DNA of 64,000 nucleotides from Lineus longissimus (lineage: Eukaryota > Nemertea > Pilidiophora > Heteronemertea > Lineidae). Location of the stretch: assembly GCF_910592395.1 (NCBI RefSeq), contig NC_088326.1, forward strand, positions 10,607,001 through 10,671,000. Direction: 5' to 3'. Position 1 is the first letter of the stretch; each line of letters opens with the position of its first letter. Both the position numbers and the translations under genes were made by a program. Below the pieces are notes generated by a model. It was not told where the DNA came from and did not search any database. It saw only the letters and a list, made by a program, of their open reading frames with translations. This document shows positions 45,400-56,713 of the stretch, piece by piece.

Positions 45400-46311
45400 G
45401 GTAGTATGTAAACACTGAAACGTTTCAAAAGAAACAGGTCAAACGAAACGAGTCAAAAATAAAAATATGGCATAAAAATGAATATTACTGAATAATTATA
45501 CTCATGATCTGTGATAATGATTACAATAATTCTTTTTGCGTACTTCGATAGTCTGGATCGATTTTTAGGCGATGAATTTGGTAATTATTTTTTGCAACAC
45601 GGCGACCCGCCTTGGCATTCCACATTTTCAGCGCAATAAGTAAATCGGCCTCGTCCCCGTGCCAATCTCCAAAAGCAGAGTTAATATTCAAAATATTATC
45701 TCTGCCCGAATTGGCTTTCATGTTGGCAAATCATTGTACATTATGCATTCCATGACACAGCTTGAGCTTCTGACCAGACTGATGTTATGTTTTGTTGTGC
45801 ACGCCTTTTAGCCTATGATATCAATTCTATCTTTTGTTTTAAATTCGTGTTCGTTTTTTTTTGTTTACAAAACCGAACCATTAGTTCAGGGAAATGCCAG
45901 TTGAAATGCGGAATAACATGAATAATGCTATGACCTCTGATCTGCTGATGCTCCGTGTCAGAGTTCAAGGCAAAATTGGACATGTTCAATGCAACGTGTT
46001 CCAATAAATCGTCGTTATTGTCGTTAAAGTATACGATAGCGCTAATTAATATTGGGGCAGGGTACGAGGTTACATGGGGAAATACCGGTTTATCTAAATT
46101 GTGAACGAGCTGAACGGACTGTGGTAAATCTATTTATAATTAATCGCTTTCTGTTTGAATTTCTGTGGCTTTTATGTGGTAAAAATACAAAACAGAGCCT
46201 TAAAAACGACACATCAACAGAGTGCATTTTCAATTTCACGTTTTGACGATTTATTTGACTTGTTTCGTTTGACCTGTTTCTTTTGAAACGTTTCAGTGTT
46301 TACATGCTACC
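45400..46311. mobile_element. Long-TIR element with 9-bp target duplication (MULE-like)
   Basis: It is bounded by CTTTCCGAG on both sides (45391-45399, 46312-46320). Termini start GGTAGTATGTAAACACTGAAA and are inverted over about 60 bp with one or two mismatches. U4, U1 and U7 have a similar flank without this insertion. Long inverted ends plus a 9-bp duplication fit Mutator-like elements. There is no transposase; it contains two coding-like frames on the minus strand. Confidence 0.8.
45521..45721 (-). CDS. Coding-like ORF inside the MULE-like element
   Basis: A 66-codon frame starts MKANSGRDNILNINSAFGDW and ends RSTQKELL. Composition and codon variety look like real protein, unlike the AT-rich surroundings. 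A second open stretch follows upstream on the same strand (45813-46004), reading SIIHVIPHFNWHFPELMVRF. These could be exons of a host gene captured by the element. I recognise neither. Either may be chance. Confidence 0.3.
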   Translation of the reverse strand: MKANSGRDNILNINSAFGDWHGDEADLLIALKMWNAKAGRRVAKNNYQIHRLKIDPDYRSTQKELL

Positions 46312-46583
46312 CTTTCCGAGCGATGTTGGCCCCAGTGTTCTGTGAGATAACCTACAGCGATAATGAAGTACTGGTGTCAATTTCAATAATCCTCTAACAG
46401 CTCTATCTGAGCGAAGTTTGGCCCCGGTGTTGTATCTCAACCGAAGAAAACCGAAAAGGTATGTGTTATTCCATGTCAGATTTTGATATTTTTTTTCCTT
46501 TTTTGCGCAATTTGTTTATGGTAACTGGGTAATATTGCCCTTAATAATGCCAATGGTCCTTTAATGACTGTTTTCTCATTTTA

Positions 46584-46920
46584 TGGGAAGATCAGTGGCG
46601 TAGTGGTTAGAGCACCGGGCTCATAATCAGGAGGTCGTGGGTTCGATTCTCGGAAGGGTCACTGCTGTTTCGTCTTTGTGTCTTTGAGCAAGGCACTTGC
46701 TTCTCTCCACCCAGGAGTAAATGGTATCTAGCTGGCAGAGTTGGCACACTATGAATGTTAGTCCTGAGCGCTGTATAGCTGGAGCTCGGACCGGTAATAC
46801 TCCCAGAGAGTAGAGCTTGAACCAAGAATGTACAGGCCAATAGCTAGGGGTGATAATGTGAAGCGCTTTGAGCGACTGAAACAAGTTGGATTTAGCGCTA
46901 TATAAGTCTCATAATTATGT
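46584..46920 (+). mobile_element. tRNA-derived SINE, U6 copy
   Basis: Near-identical to 33396-33736, with a small deletion after GAGCAAGGCACTT. The A box and B box (GGTTCGATTCTCGG) are visible. It was inherited with the duplicated block. Confidence 0.85.
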
Positions 46921-47782
46921 TTTAACGGTTCAAAGGGTGACAGGGCGCGTATTAACACGCTAAGCGTATCATAAACTACTTCTGGAAAACTTTTAAAGGG
47001 CTGAAATATAGAATAGCCCCAAAACTACCACGTCATGAGTCACAAACTGTAGTTAACCACTTGACCGCGGAGAGCGTCTATACGCGCAAAAAACCGTGAC
47101 TAACCGGCGGAGAGCGTCCTTACACGCTGATTTCTGTACATTATTCCATATGTATCTACTGTACAATTGACGGTACATACGGATGAGGTAATGGCTTGGG
47201 ATTGATTCGCTGAATGTCGGCAGTGTTTCTGTCTGCGTAAAGATGGCAGGGGTGATGTTTTGGCACAAAAGTATCCCACGCTCAAGTGCACGATTCGCCA
47301 GTAGGGCTATTTTCCATCTTAGTACAGCGAAATAATTTATCCCAGTCTTTACGACGATAATTATGCTGAATCAAACACGAACCAGTCCCTTAACTGTGCA
47401 TGGTTGATCTCCAGGGCGGAGATGAATTTGACCCCAAACCTCTGTCCTGACTCGATGTCATCCACGCGCGCGTTACCATCTGAGCAGGGGCGTAGCTAGC
47501 GGTGTGTTGGGGGGGGGGGGGGGGGCAACTATCACCAGAATGTGTTTGGACAATGATTTAGCCGACCCCCCCCCCCCCACCACCACCACCACCACCACCA
47601 CCACCACCACCAAAAGTGTGCCAGTGCTTCCCTTGTTGTTTGGTAAATAGTGGTCGTCTAATCTGCGAATAAGAGAACGGGAAAAGAGAAACTCTGAAAT
47701 CCTGCAAACACTGACAGATGTTACACCGGTATATCACAAACGCTGCTGCCACCTGCCTGAAGGAATAGCAAACCAATATTAA
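46921..47782. repeat. Block with poly-G, poly-C and CCA repeats
   Basis: It matches the U4 block up to about 47090, then about 650 bp is absent from U4. It holds 17 G (47509-47525), 13 C (47566-47578) and a CCA/CAC run (47579-47612). The G and C runs could pair as a hairpin. No gene is supported. Confidence 0.6.
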
Positions 47783-49270
47783 TGACCTTGTTATGGCAAG
47801 CCAAAGCGGAATTTATTCAGGACCGATTGTTTACATCAGGACTAAAATTTACGCCAGAATCACGCTATGAATTGCCAAAGTGTACAAAACTTTATCTCAG
47901 ACCGAACTTTGACAACACCAAGTTAAAGATTCCGATTCATGTATGTTTTTCCTTCAGAATAATTCATTGGCATGTTTCCCAAAATTTTTGGTCAGAACGA
48001 AAAACACGGCAGGATTTTTATCCTTCAGAATTTCAATGACCACAGGACTCACGTGACTCCTGCCAGAACGCACGTGACCATTTAAACTGCTGACGTCTTA
48101 TAGTCTAGTTGTCGTCGCTCACACGACATAGCTCTGCATCATGGCACCAAATCGAGCAGACGAATTGAACAATTTGTTCAATTGCAGCAGTTTTGAGGAT
48201 CTCTTGAGAGATCTACGGAAAAACACATCCGGTACTCCGGATGGTGTTCGCCTAGGGCTCGTAACTTTGTGCCGTGCGACGTCATCGTGTTTGTGGTCAC
48301 GTGATAACTGGCAGGAGTCACGTGATTACTGGCAGAAGTCACGTGAATTCTGCTGAATTTTTCATTCTGCCCGCAAAAACAATTCTGACGCATTTTGCAT
48401 TCTTGGATAAAATAAAGTTTCAGAACGACTTTTTGGGCAGAACGAATTTTTTGGCAGAATATAGTGTTTTTACCCCTCAGCCCAAATGGGCTAGAGGGGT
48501 ATTGTCGTCACGTGCGCCGTCCGTCCAGGCGGGTGGGCGGGCGGGCCGCGTCTGCTACTTGGTTTCCGTCGATTTCTAGGAGAACGGCTTTGACAATCAA
48601 TTCAATTTTTTGTACGTACACTGGGGGTGACTAGAGGAAGGTTCCTTTCGAAAACGGGCTCGTTCTGATTCTCAATATGGTCACCAGGGCGGCGTGCTTG
48701 AAATTGGTTTCCGTCAATTTCGAGGAGAACCGTTCGTCCGATCAAATTCATTTTTTGTATGTACGTTGGGGGTGACTAGAGGAAGATTCCTTTCGAAAAC
48801 CGGCTCGTTCTGATTCTCAATATGGTCACCAGGGCAATGTGCTTGAAATCGGTTTCCGTCAATTTCGAGGAGAACGGCTTGGAGGATGGAATCAATTTTT
48901 AGTGGGTGTAGGCCTAATGCAGTTTTGTAAGGGGAGGTGCCTTTCGAAAATCAGCGCGATGCGAAATTCAATATGGCCCCCACGCTCACATAGTCAAAAT
49001 AGATTTCCACAATTTTCATTTCCATATGCAAACTAGCCACTCCACTAAGCCAACTTCACCATTATCTCACCTTCAACCTTAATAGGCTGAGGGGTTATGC
49101 TCGCTTTGCGATGCTATTTTTCATTCTGTGAAGTAAATTTCGACTTCAGTCTGCTGTAAAAAGGGTTCTGAACAATATTTTCTGAATTTCTGATTGCAAA
49201 ACGGCTTCTTGCATTGAAAAATAATGTCCTCTGAATAAATTCCCCTTTGGCATGCCATACCTTGCCTCCT
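47783..49270. mobile_element. Inverted-end element carrying a short ORF, U6 copy
   Basis: Counterpart of 33966-35308, with the same inverted outer ends, an E-box-like array, and a larger nested repeat (about 48473-49110) with one extra internal block. Confidence 0.6.
48141..48356 (+). CDS. Short ORF inside the inverted-end element (U6)
   Basis: 71 codons, MAPNRADELNNLFNCSSFEDLL and on. The C-terminal part (WSRDNWQESRDYWQKSREFC) is the translation of the GTCACGTGA 21-bp repeats. The U4 copy stops earlier. It is preceded by a GC-richer stretch (GTCGTCGCTCACACGAC) that could be a promoter. Function unknown; possibly a captured exon. Confidence 0.35.
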   Translation: MAPNRADELNNLFNCSSFEDLLRDLRKNTSGTPDGVRLGLVTLCRATSSCLWSRDNWQESRDYWQKSREFC

Positions 49271-50427
49271 GCATTGCTACCATCCGACACAGCATCAGTA
49301 ATTAGATGACCCAGTTACGAGGAAAACGTCCTCGTTTCGAAGAAATCCATTCATTGATTATATTCAAGAACTACGGTTACAGTAAATAGACCTACATTGA
49401 GTCGGTATAAATGAAAGTAGCTGGGACCTGAATCAGACGAAGCACTGATCACCGCAAGTCTTCGAAAATACTACAGTAAGTATGATCGGTAACAACCTCA
49501 GTCAATGACAGTACATTCGTTTTATTAATGAAGTACATAATATTTCGCCGACCTGAATAGACAAGATTCAAGGTAAGGTTTTTAATTTCTTCCCGACTTG
49601 ATGATAATGCCAGTCATTAGCCAGATGTACCAGACGGCATGTCAGGACACCCTTATCTGAGAGCCAAGAGCAGAGAGCCAAGAGCCACCAACCAAGAGCC
49701 AAGACTCCATTAAATAAGTGCCGCCAGAAAAGCCACGAGCCAAAAAAAACTATGGCTAATGAATATAATTATTATCTTTGGGAATCCTAAGCCTACAGGC
49801 ACCCTACTTAAAAATAACTTTATTTTGTAACCGTTTATGACTTGTCAGACATCACCTCGTGGATAGCAGTATCATCCCAGGATTTTTATCGTACTATCGT
49901 ACTATCAGGATTTTGTGCCTGCACTTCATGCACTGTGTACAATCACACGTGTTTGTCATTCCTGCCGAATCATGTAGCCTTGCGCAAATACTGCAATCAG
50001 AACTGTTTTTAAAAGGCCTGATATTGCTCAAGTTTATAAGTTCTTGAAAGCGGCCAATTCAAGCAAATGATGAGAGTAGGATCGCCTCATCCCACTACAC
50101 TAGGCAAGGAGTGCCTATCTGCATGTATTGTAAAAAAAACGGTAATCGTGGCTCTTGCCACTTGGCTCTTGGCTCTCAGATCAGGGTGTCCCCGGCATGT
50201 CTCCACTGCATGTGCCCACGATTATACAGGCCGTATCACATTATACGACTCGAACCAGACCCGACTAGTTAAGAATCTGTCGGCCGATCGGGTCGGATAA
50301 TGTGGACAGTCTACGACCTAAACACGGCCCCGCATCGTGTCATATTCTGGAATGTCTCACAAAAACGCTAATAAAACAATTTGGAATCATTGGAACTTTC
50401 TAAAATTCACTTATGACATTAACAGGA
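49271..50427. repeat. Repeat block shared with U4
   Basis: It matches 35309-36445, including the AGCCAAGAGCC inverted arms (about 49640 and 50160). No gene is supported. Confidence 0.65.
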
Positions 50428-51290
50428 CTAGCATATACCCATGGAGCGGGCAAAGTTGAAATGTAATATACATTAGTTAAATGGGCACGATGATTGAACT
50501 ACATTAAATTTCTAACGTTACTGAAGTTTTATTAAAGGTTAAACACGAAATGAACTGCATTTAGGGACTTATTGCTGCTATCAACATGCAGCCCCCAATA
50601 GACTGATTGGTGTACGCTATTTTGCACAATGCATTGAGACCAGTGACAGCAGGTCCTGTTCCAAATAAGGGCCTCACATATTAGGCATATCACCTACCCA
50701 CTCCCGTACCCAATGCCACTGTCGGACCAAAGCCAGGCGCATGGAGAGATGCAGAACGCAATTCAAACTGACAACATCAATCAGTAAAGAATAAATCAAA
50801 GAGCAAGCGCTGGCCCCTGTACATATTTTGTCCATCCTGGCATAACTGTTTATTGATACCCTGACTGCATGTTCCGGTAGGCCACCCTGCAGAATTTGCC
50901 TTATCACTCCGGTCAGTGTTTCTCGAATAGAACTAAAATAGAATAGGCTAATCATTAATCTCTCTGCTAATACCCTGCACCATGGACCAGGTTGTATAGC
51001 ACTACATACGTGCTGGAAGCTAATATTGATGTGGCAGGGAGAATATGCGAGAAGTTTGTGTATGCTTTTGAGAATGAGCGGAGCTCTCCAGTCGACGTGC
51101 TCTCTGAAAAGTTGTTATTTATTCCAAAACCACCAAGATATTCGACGTATGACACCCTCAGTGACACTCTTACTTATGATCCACACCTACGAAGCCAAAA
51201 GTTGCAAGAATTCGACGCATTTCCGAGGCCCAATTTTGAAACAAAAATCGCCTCCTATTTAGCGGCCACAACGCGCATTATAGTATAGAC
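50428..51290. other. U6-specific segment with a 98-codon frame
   Basis: The equivalent U4 position (36455) reads AACAGGATATAGGAC without this segment, so it is an insertion in U6 or a deletion in U4. No inverted ends or target duplication are clear. It contains an open frame at 50992-51288 lacking an ATG at its start (VLEANIDVAGRICEKFVYAF..., ending KIASYLAATTRIIV) that looks protein-like. I do not recognise it; it may be a captured exon or chance. Confidence 0.35.
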
Positions 51291-51480
51291 ATAGGACTAC
51301 ACTTCTGCAAAGTGTTTTTTTAAATCACGAAAATGTGTGTACACAAAGTGTACACGGACTCTATAGCAGATTTAATTGTATACTGAGCCCTAGATGATGA
51401 CCCAGTTACGAGGAAAATGTCCTCGTTTCGAAGTAGTCCATTCATTGATTACGCTCAAGAACCATGGTTACAGTAAATAG
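51291..51480. repeat. Repeat block shared with U4
   Basis: It matches 36460-36640, including the ACGAGGAAAATGTCCTCGT palindrome, and runs into the CAGTAAATAG target duplication of the next element. Confidence 0.65.
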
Positions 51481-52410
51481 CGGCGGGCAGAAAATGCATG
51501 CTGCATACCGTCTGCAGACTGGGGGTTTTCTCATGAGTCAATAGAATCTAAGGTCTGGAATTAGGGGACCATATCAGCAGTTGCTTTCAGCCAACTTCTG
51601 TATTAAAATTAAGATCTGGAATTAGGGGACCATCTCAACAGTTGCCACGTGATTTTCACACTAAAAAATAAGAGGCCATTTCAGGTATATGCCAAACGGT
51701 AGAACAAAGATTATCTAGGCCGTTGTGCAAACAGGCTTTGCGATACACCACGAGTTGGGGTGTAGGCCTAAATTCCTTTAACTGTGAACCAAGTGCATCC
51801 ACTGGCACGCTACATGTATGTGTGACTCGCACGGATTTAGCACGTAGGGCCTACATGATGCTAATCAGCTAGGATGTATCTTGTGACCAGGACTGTAGTA
51901 ATAAACATTTGCCTGAAAACATTTTTTATTTGGCCTAACAACACCTGTTTAGAATGTCAAAGAGGCCGGTATTTTCACTTCACATCAAGAGACAGAGGAG
52001 AACTGTCAAGGTGGGTGTTTGATATACAATGGTTTTCTGTTCCCTGGGTTTCTTCATTCTGTTATCTTTAATTATATTTACCCATGTCATTCAGCACTTT
52101 TTATCATGAAATGCTGCCTTTGAAACGAACCCAACCTTGCCGGCCAATCAACCAGGCACACGAGGCACAACAGGCCGATACAACATACATGTTCTGTATT
52201 AAGTACGTCATCTGTCATGCACACCCAAAAAAAATCTTCCTGCAAGATGATTCACACTGGTAATTCAAATATAAGAAAACAAACTTTGAAGAAAAGTTGG
52301 CGCAAAGCAACTACTGATATGGTCCCCTAATTCCAAACCTTAGATTCTATTGACTCATGAGAAAACCCCCAGTCTGCAGACGGTATGCAGCATGCATTTT
52401 CTGCCCGCCG
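51481..52410. mobile_element. Long-TIR element with 10-bp target duplication (MULE-like)
   Basis: CAGTAAATAG flanks the element on both sides (51471-51480, 52411-52420). The inverted termini begin CGGCGGGCAGAAAATGCATG and run for about 100 bp with about two mismatches. U4 and the first repeat block have the uninterrupted site. Long termini and a 10-bp duplication suggest a non-autonomous Mutator-like element. The interior (about 700 bp) holds no transposase. Near-identical ends imply a recent insertion. Confidence 0.85.
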
Positions 52411-52420
52411 CAGTAAATAG

Positions 52421-53032
52421 ACCTACACTGGGTCGGTATAAATGAAAATAGCTGGGACCTGAATCAGACGAAGCATTGATCACCGCAAACCTTCGAAAAT
52501 ACTACAGTATGTATGATCGGTGACAACCTCGGTCAATGACAGTATATTCGTTTTATTAATGAAGTATATAATATTTCGGCAACCTGAATAGACAAGATTC
52601 AATGTAAGGTTTTAAATTTCTTCCCGACTTGATGATAATGCCAGTCATTAGCCAGATGTACCAGACGGCATGTCAGGACACCCTTATCTGAGAGCCAAGA
52701 GCCGGGAGCCAAGAGCCACCAACCAAGAGCCAAGACTCCATTAAATAGCCAAGTTCCGCCAGAAAAGCCACGAGCTAAAGAAAAAGTATGGCTAATGAAT
52801 ATGATTATTATCTTTGGGAATCCTAAGCAATCAAAACTGTTTTTAAAAGGCATGATATTGCTCAAGTTTATAAGTTCTTGAAAGCGACCAATTCAAGCAA
52901 ATAATGATAGTAGGGTCGCCTCATCGCACCACATTAGGCAAGGAGTGCCTATCTGCATGTATTGTAAAAAACGGTAATCGTGGCTTTTGGCACTTGGCTC
53001 TTGGCTCTCACATCAGGGTGTCCCCGGCCGGG
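52421..53032. repeat. Repeat block leading into TRIM-6
   Basis: It matches 37170-37740, ending TGTCCCCGGCCGGGC at the junction with TRIM sequence, the same breakpoint as U4. No gene. Confidence 0.65.
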
Positions 53033-54010
53033 CAGTAGGATCTACCAAGATAACCATTGATACAGAGAGTATTACTTGCCTCAACAGCATCAGTCAGGAA
53101 CTCATCGACTTAGTCGGTGCTTCAAGGGAAGGGTCACTATGACTGTGATAGAGGAAGTCACGAGATTGACATTGGTGATTTAGGGAACGGTCTGGCTGTA
53201 ATAAGTGGGGATCATCAAATCAGAAGAGGTAAAACAAAGCGGGATTTCCGACAATTGAAGAAGGTGTGCAACATAACCTTTCCAAAAAATGGGCCGTGTG
53301 CGGTAGCTTTCCTATTGAAGCATCTACCTGACTCTCGCCTTGCTACATTAGGCTCATCTGATGGTTGTTTCGCGAACACGATTTACTTCCATGACGAAGT
53401 ATCTTCTTCACTTACGGGCACAATCACAGAGGGAGTTCACCCTGCTGATGACTTGGCCTTCACATCCACTGGTGAAGTAGTAGTGGCAAGATGGGAAAAG
53501 CCGCCTATTAGAGTTTTCAAGCCTGCTACTGGTGCATACCGTGATATTAACATTACCCATGATGGGGAGGTGATTGGTAGGCTGTGGCGTGTTGAGACTG
53601 ATGAGTCTGACAACATGTTTGCCTTAACTTCTTTCAGTAATTCATTTCTTCTTGTTGTGAAACCGAATGGCACCGTCATTCAGTGTATCAGGTTTATACC
53701 TGGACCTTCTCACCGTATGGGTTTCTGTTCACTGAATAGAACCCTATATATCACTGCTAGTGACAGGATCCTGAAGTTTCACTGGAGTAATGACATCCTT
53801 GAAGAGATATCATCATGTTCACAGGGCGTGGAAGGATTCTATTGCTATGATGTTTGTATTGGTAGCGGTGGCGAGATGTTGGTGGCTGGTTGGATGGGGA
53901 ACCGTGATATCAGTATCTACCAGGTGACGGAAGGAGAAGATGAGGAGGACATGGTATTGAGGGAGATAGAGTATAAGATCATATTAATATATTTGAACAT
54001 ATCTTCTTAG
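53033..54010 (+). pseudogene. TRIM-6: 5'-truncated TRIM, propeller frame open
   Basis: Same breakpoints as TRIM-4 at both ends (GTAGGATCTACC start; EYKIILIYLNISS end), so both derive from one ancestral truncated copy. A single-base loss near 53128 and a 20-bp loss near 53165 shift the frame; together they are 21 bp, so the frame returns and the propeller stays open from the linker onward (GDLGNGLAVISGDHQIRR). RING, B-boxes and most of the coil are missing. It differs from TRIM-4 at about a dozen propeller residues, with fewer synonymous changes seen by eye. Confidence 0.85.
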
Positions 54011-55057
54011 CGTATTTTATGACGGGATTTATTGATATACTATTGGTTTATTGGGACTGGGGGTTACTATATACATTAGATCGAGAAAATCTTCCTCTCT
54101 TACTCGTCATGCTGGAAAAAATGCGCCGTTTTATACATCGATTTACGTGTAACTTTGTATTGCTATATCGAGACACAACCCCATACGGTGTCCTCCAAAA
54201 CTATCAGCCAAAACCATTGGCGAAGCTCAAGCATGAGAAGACTACAAATGCGGCTCTGACTCTTCAGTTAGGAAATCATATGACGACATCATCCCAGCAC
54301 CATGAACATCGACAACTGGTCACCCATTTGATCGGCTGGATTCGTTTATTTCCCACCAAATGACGTCACTCGCGCCAATGCAGCTGAGTACGTCCTCATC
54401 TGACAAGAGCCAGATGTCTGGGCGCTGTTGTTCAAAACAATTATTTGGTGATTTAATTTATCAGCTCGGCTGGTTGGTGAGAAGCGGGAGTGTTGGTCAA
54501 AGGACGCCAGACGCACCCGCATTTTAATCACCAAATAAACGCTTGAGCCAAACGCACTGTGGCGCAGTGGCGACTTGCGCAGGAAACCCTTACCAACGCC
54601 CCCCCCCCCCCCCACACACACGTTCTTGTCTAATTATCTTCCAACCTTCATGGGGGTAGGCTAGAAAACTATACGATACTGATATACATACCTTCCCAAC
54701 CTTAAGCCGCCTAGTTTTCTTCTAACCTTCCAAGGCTTACATTTACTTTTAACCTCTCGACGAACAATTCAGTGACAATGACACCCTCAATAAAAACAAT
54801 GATTATCGTCCTAAGGTGGTCATCAGGACACCTCTCTAGTAAGGACAGCAGGGTATCCTTGATAAAGAGGATTAGAATGTGTGTCATATGACTGAAGGAT
54901 TTCCTTTTAGACATTTGTACAATGTAAACTATCATTTGAATGCAGTGTTGAGAATGTTGTGCTCATTTCTAAACGCACGGGATATCTATATATGTTTTAT
55001 ATATTGAATATATCTTTATAGTATAAATATGGGACAGTTTTACGACAAATGGTGCTC
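54011..55057 (+). repeat. Downstream flank of U6
   Basis: Same as the U4 flank, with poly-C at 54599-54613. The open frame 54019-54363 is a flank sequence broken by stops in U1, U2 and U5. No gene. Confidence 0.75.
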
Positions 55058-56713
55058 ATTATTAATGTCTTTGCAAAGGTTGGTTGTCGTTGGCCTAATT
55101 TACAAACTGTGTATCGAGTCATTTTATAAAAAGGTGCCGATACAAACATGTGTAAGGAATTGATACAGAACTGAAGGTATAGTTTGGTTGTCTCATGACT
55201 TAACATGAAGAATGGAGCTTAATTGATTTAGGCCAAAACCGATGCGCCTAACAGATGTTTTTGTACAAACAGACAGCTCCTTCGAACGGTAGTGTTGTGC
55301 AAAAACCTACACCGATAGTGTTGTGCCGGGATCAATGTCCTTCGTCTAACAGCTCTATCCGAGCGATGTTGGCCCCAGTGTTCTGTGAGATAACCTACAC
55401 CGATAATGAGGTACCGGTGTCAATTTCCATAATCCTCTAACAGCGCTATCTGAGCGATGTTTGGCCCCGGTGTTGTTTCTAAACCGAAGAGAACCGAAAA
55501 GACATGGCCCATGTGTAGTGTTATTGTCAATGTATACGTTTATGTTTATGGCTGAGCTGATTTATAAAGCATATGTAATGCTCATATCAGAAACGTTTTG
55601 ATAATATGACATGGTTTACAACAAAGACAAAGTTTTGCTAAATGATGATCTGGTTTAAACTGATCATCAGTTAGCTATCTGACGACTCCTAAAGCAATAT
55701 GGCGTCGTTCACATATATAATTACATTGTAGTAACATCTGCTAAAGCTGCGATTATATAGAGTTCATGTTTTCACATGTAACGTGTCACTGTTCAATTTT
55801 CATGCGTGACATGAAGTACGAACAAGTCATTTCTAAAAAGTGGGCTACGTACGATTCACGACGTCACTTTTCACCCTGACGTCCTGTTTTCAAGCCGAAT
55901 TAAAGTTAACTCGTGAAAAGTAAATCATGACAAGTTACAACGTAAACCCGACCATGGGAACATTTCCGAACTAGGCGATCGAGGGAACTTGACTCTTTAT
56001 TTTAAAAAAAATATTGATTTATCGCCGAGACAAGCCTAACATACAAACTACAGTGAAACGTCCCTTAGCGGACACCTCTCTATTAAGGACAATCTCTCTA
56101 TTAAGGACACTAGTTCTGGGAGTAAAAAAAGGGGAATATCGCCTACTCGATAAAAAGCAATGCCACCTTTTTTCGCCAACAGCCACTCTTGGCATCAAGG
56201 CGAGCAAGAATTTAACGGTCCGAAAATCCTGCACGACCGAATACTATTAATCAATGACAAGAGTTTATCCATAAGAATCTAGCCAATCACGAGTTCAGAA
56301 GACAGAATCTAGCTGACTGAGTTTTCTTCTACCAGGTACATTTTCAATTTCTTAAAGGCCCGGAAAATGAAAAAGTTGGGTAAAACCACATGTCGTGCTG
56401 CATTCACTTTTAACAGATTAGCGCATTATACTCTGCAACTGAACAGTCCAAAGCGCTCCGGACCAAACCAAAGAGCACACATACTCTTGTGCAGTACTTT
56501 ACTTGGCCATTTCAGAACAGTTGATGCCGTGGATCGAAGGAATACCCATCACCACTTTGAGACACGCTTAAACATTTAACCTCAGTTCGAGACCCGAGTT
56601 GTTTTATTTCTGATTTTCATTTTCAGTAATTTCTCCCCTACACTACATACAAGACACTATGTGATACTAACGACACTCTCATGATTATTTTTATTCTCTT
56701 CCCAGAATTCAAG

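Larger units (their letters stand above)
45097..55057 (+). repeat. TRIM duplication unit U6 (propeller-only type)
   Basis: Same layout as U4: upstream flank, break at about 46459 (CCGAAAAGG), long repeat block, then a TRIM propeller fragment and flank. It is about 3 kb longer than U4 because of private insertions (45400-46311, about 50428-51290, 51481-52410), while U4 has its own (36696-37187). Confidence 0.85.
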
